Below, piece by piece: positions 63,576 to 64,000 of a stretch of DNA of 64,000 bases. This DNA comes from Agarivorans litoreus (lineage in GTDB: Bacteria; Pseudomonadota; Gammaproteobacteria; Enterobacterales; Celerinatantimonadaceae): contig NZ_BLPI01000001.1 of the NCBI RefSeq assembly GCF_019649015.1, forward strand, positions 3,219,001 to 3,283,000, written 5' to 3'. How positions within the stretch are numbered: the stretch's first letter is position 1; the number at the start of each line of letters is the position of its first letter. Made by a program: the position numbers and the translations under genes. The notes under the pieces are model-generated. The model was not told where the DNA came from. It searched no databases and saw only the letters and a program-made list of their open reading frames with translations.

Positions 63576-64000
63576 CTAGCCATTAAACCAGTGCCACAGT
63601 TGCCCAGGTTCTAAATAAATATCTAATACGTGGGTTAATAGCGCCCAAAAAGCCACGGTGAACAAAATGGCTACCACTAGAGCTTTTTTATGTTGGGTCT
63701 CACCCATGATGCGAAAGCTCACTACCAGGAAGATAATGGTGGCTAATACAAACCCCATCCAATTGACGAGTAGGCCGTAGGCGAACATTGCTACTAGCAA
63801 TTTGGCGGCGGGGCGCCATACCAAATGTTTTACGCTGGTTCTAAAATCACTACCGCCGGTGAGCATCAAAATGATTGAGCAAGCAATTCCGCACAGCGCT
63901 AAAAACTGCGGCAGAGTGCGTGGGGTGAACGGTTCATATTCCGCGCCGGGAAATAGCGGAATGTCGTAGCTAAAATAGCCGTAGAACAAAGAGAGCAGCA
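63576..64000 (-). CDS. tctB: Tripartite tricarboxylate transporter small subunit TctB (truncated by the window edge)
   Basis: Small membrane subunit of the TTT transporter. At least 141 residues are visible in the leftward frame, which stays open to the window edge, so the N-terminus lies beyond base 64000. A TTG at 63989 is only an internal codon. Four hydrophobic segments are visible, with the family motif PRTLPQFLALCGI and YGLLVNWMGFVLATIIFLVVSFRIMG. It precedes tctA by 15 bp, the usual tctC-tctB-tctA order. Confidence 0.88.
   Translation of the reverse strand, partial: LLSLFYGYFSYDIPLFPGAEYEPFTPRTLPQFLALCGIACSIILMLTGGSDFRTSVKHLVWRPAAKLLVAMFAYGLLVNWMGFVLATIIFLVVSFRIMGETQHKKALVVAILFTVAFWALLTHVLDIYLEPGQLWHWFNG

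Overview
The window looks like a chromosomal segment of a marine gammaproteobacterium, most likely an Alteromonadales-type organism such as Agarivorans (inference). The signs are a complete Na+-translocating NADH:quinone reductase operon, SstT, a TctAB-type transporter, a GH16 polysaccharidase, a PEP-CTERM protein, and a gene neighbourhood close to the E. coli yajQ-panE-yajL and ampG-yajG-bolA regions. No rRNA, tRNA, CRISPR array, integrase or transposase gene was seen.

Layout. 0-11.5 kb is housekeeping: lysS, a DUF1499 protein, an orphan sugar-type binding protein, yajL/panE, yajQ, ampG-ppi-yajG, rlmG, an AlkB-like dioxygenase, bolA and a TRAP-type binding lipoprotein. 11.6-18.9 kb is the nqrABCDEF-apbE-nqrM operon. 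In it ApbE flavinylates NqrB and NqrC, and NqrM helps assemble the Fe-Cys centre. 18.9-30.6 kb holds a hairpin MITE, ggt, an EF-hand protein, a ThrE-type exporter, malic enzyme, secreted or lipid-anchored proteins, an aldo/keto reductase with a divergent LysR regulator, and a GH16 enzyme. 32.6-46.9 kb carries rnr, yjjX, metabolic enzymes and several regulators. 47-48.6 kb holds a YiiX-like amidase and an outer-membrane barrel. 51.5-56.9 kb is an MMPL/RND permease, LolA-like protein and outer-membrane protein operon with its TetR regulator. 57.2-64 kb holds sstT, a transglutaminase/lipoprotein pair, and tctA plus a truncated tctB.

The most unusual content is two integron gene-cassette arrays without an integrase (CALIN-like). 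Array A (about 30.87-32.59 kb, between GH16 and rnr) has two cassettes, one encoding a protein with an RxxxxH HEPN-like motif. Array B (about 48.78-51.49 kb) has five cassettes with five attC sites. They encode mostly small membrane proteins, plus a 51-residue lipoprotein that overlaps the next gene. Each array is preceded by a copy of the same leader of about 140-160 bp. The leader ends at a GTTA core, carries two TGATAA-type direct repeats 26 bp apart and a palindrome, and so looks like an attI-type insertion point (inference).

Other structure. Two related MITEs lie in inverted orientation at 41.4 and 47.0 kb; one has become an apparent N-terminal extension of the YiiX-like gene. A palindromic hairpin element sits against the 3' end of ggt. 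Upstream of both the tetR gene and the MMPL operon there are two 13-bp palindromes with the same 18-bp centre spacing, which points to one TetR-controlled regulon.
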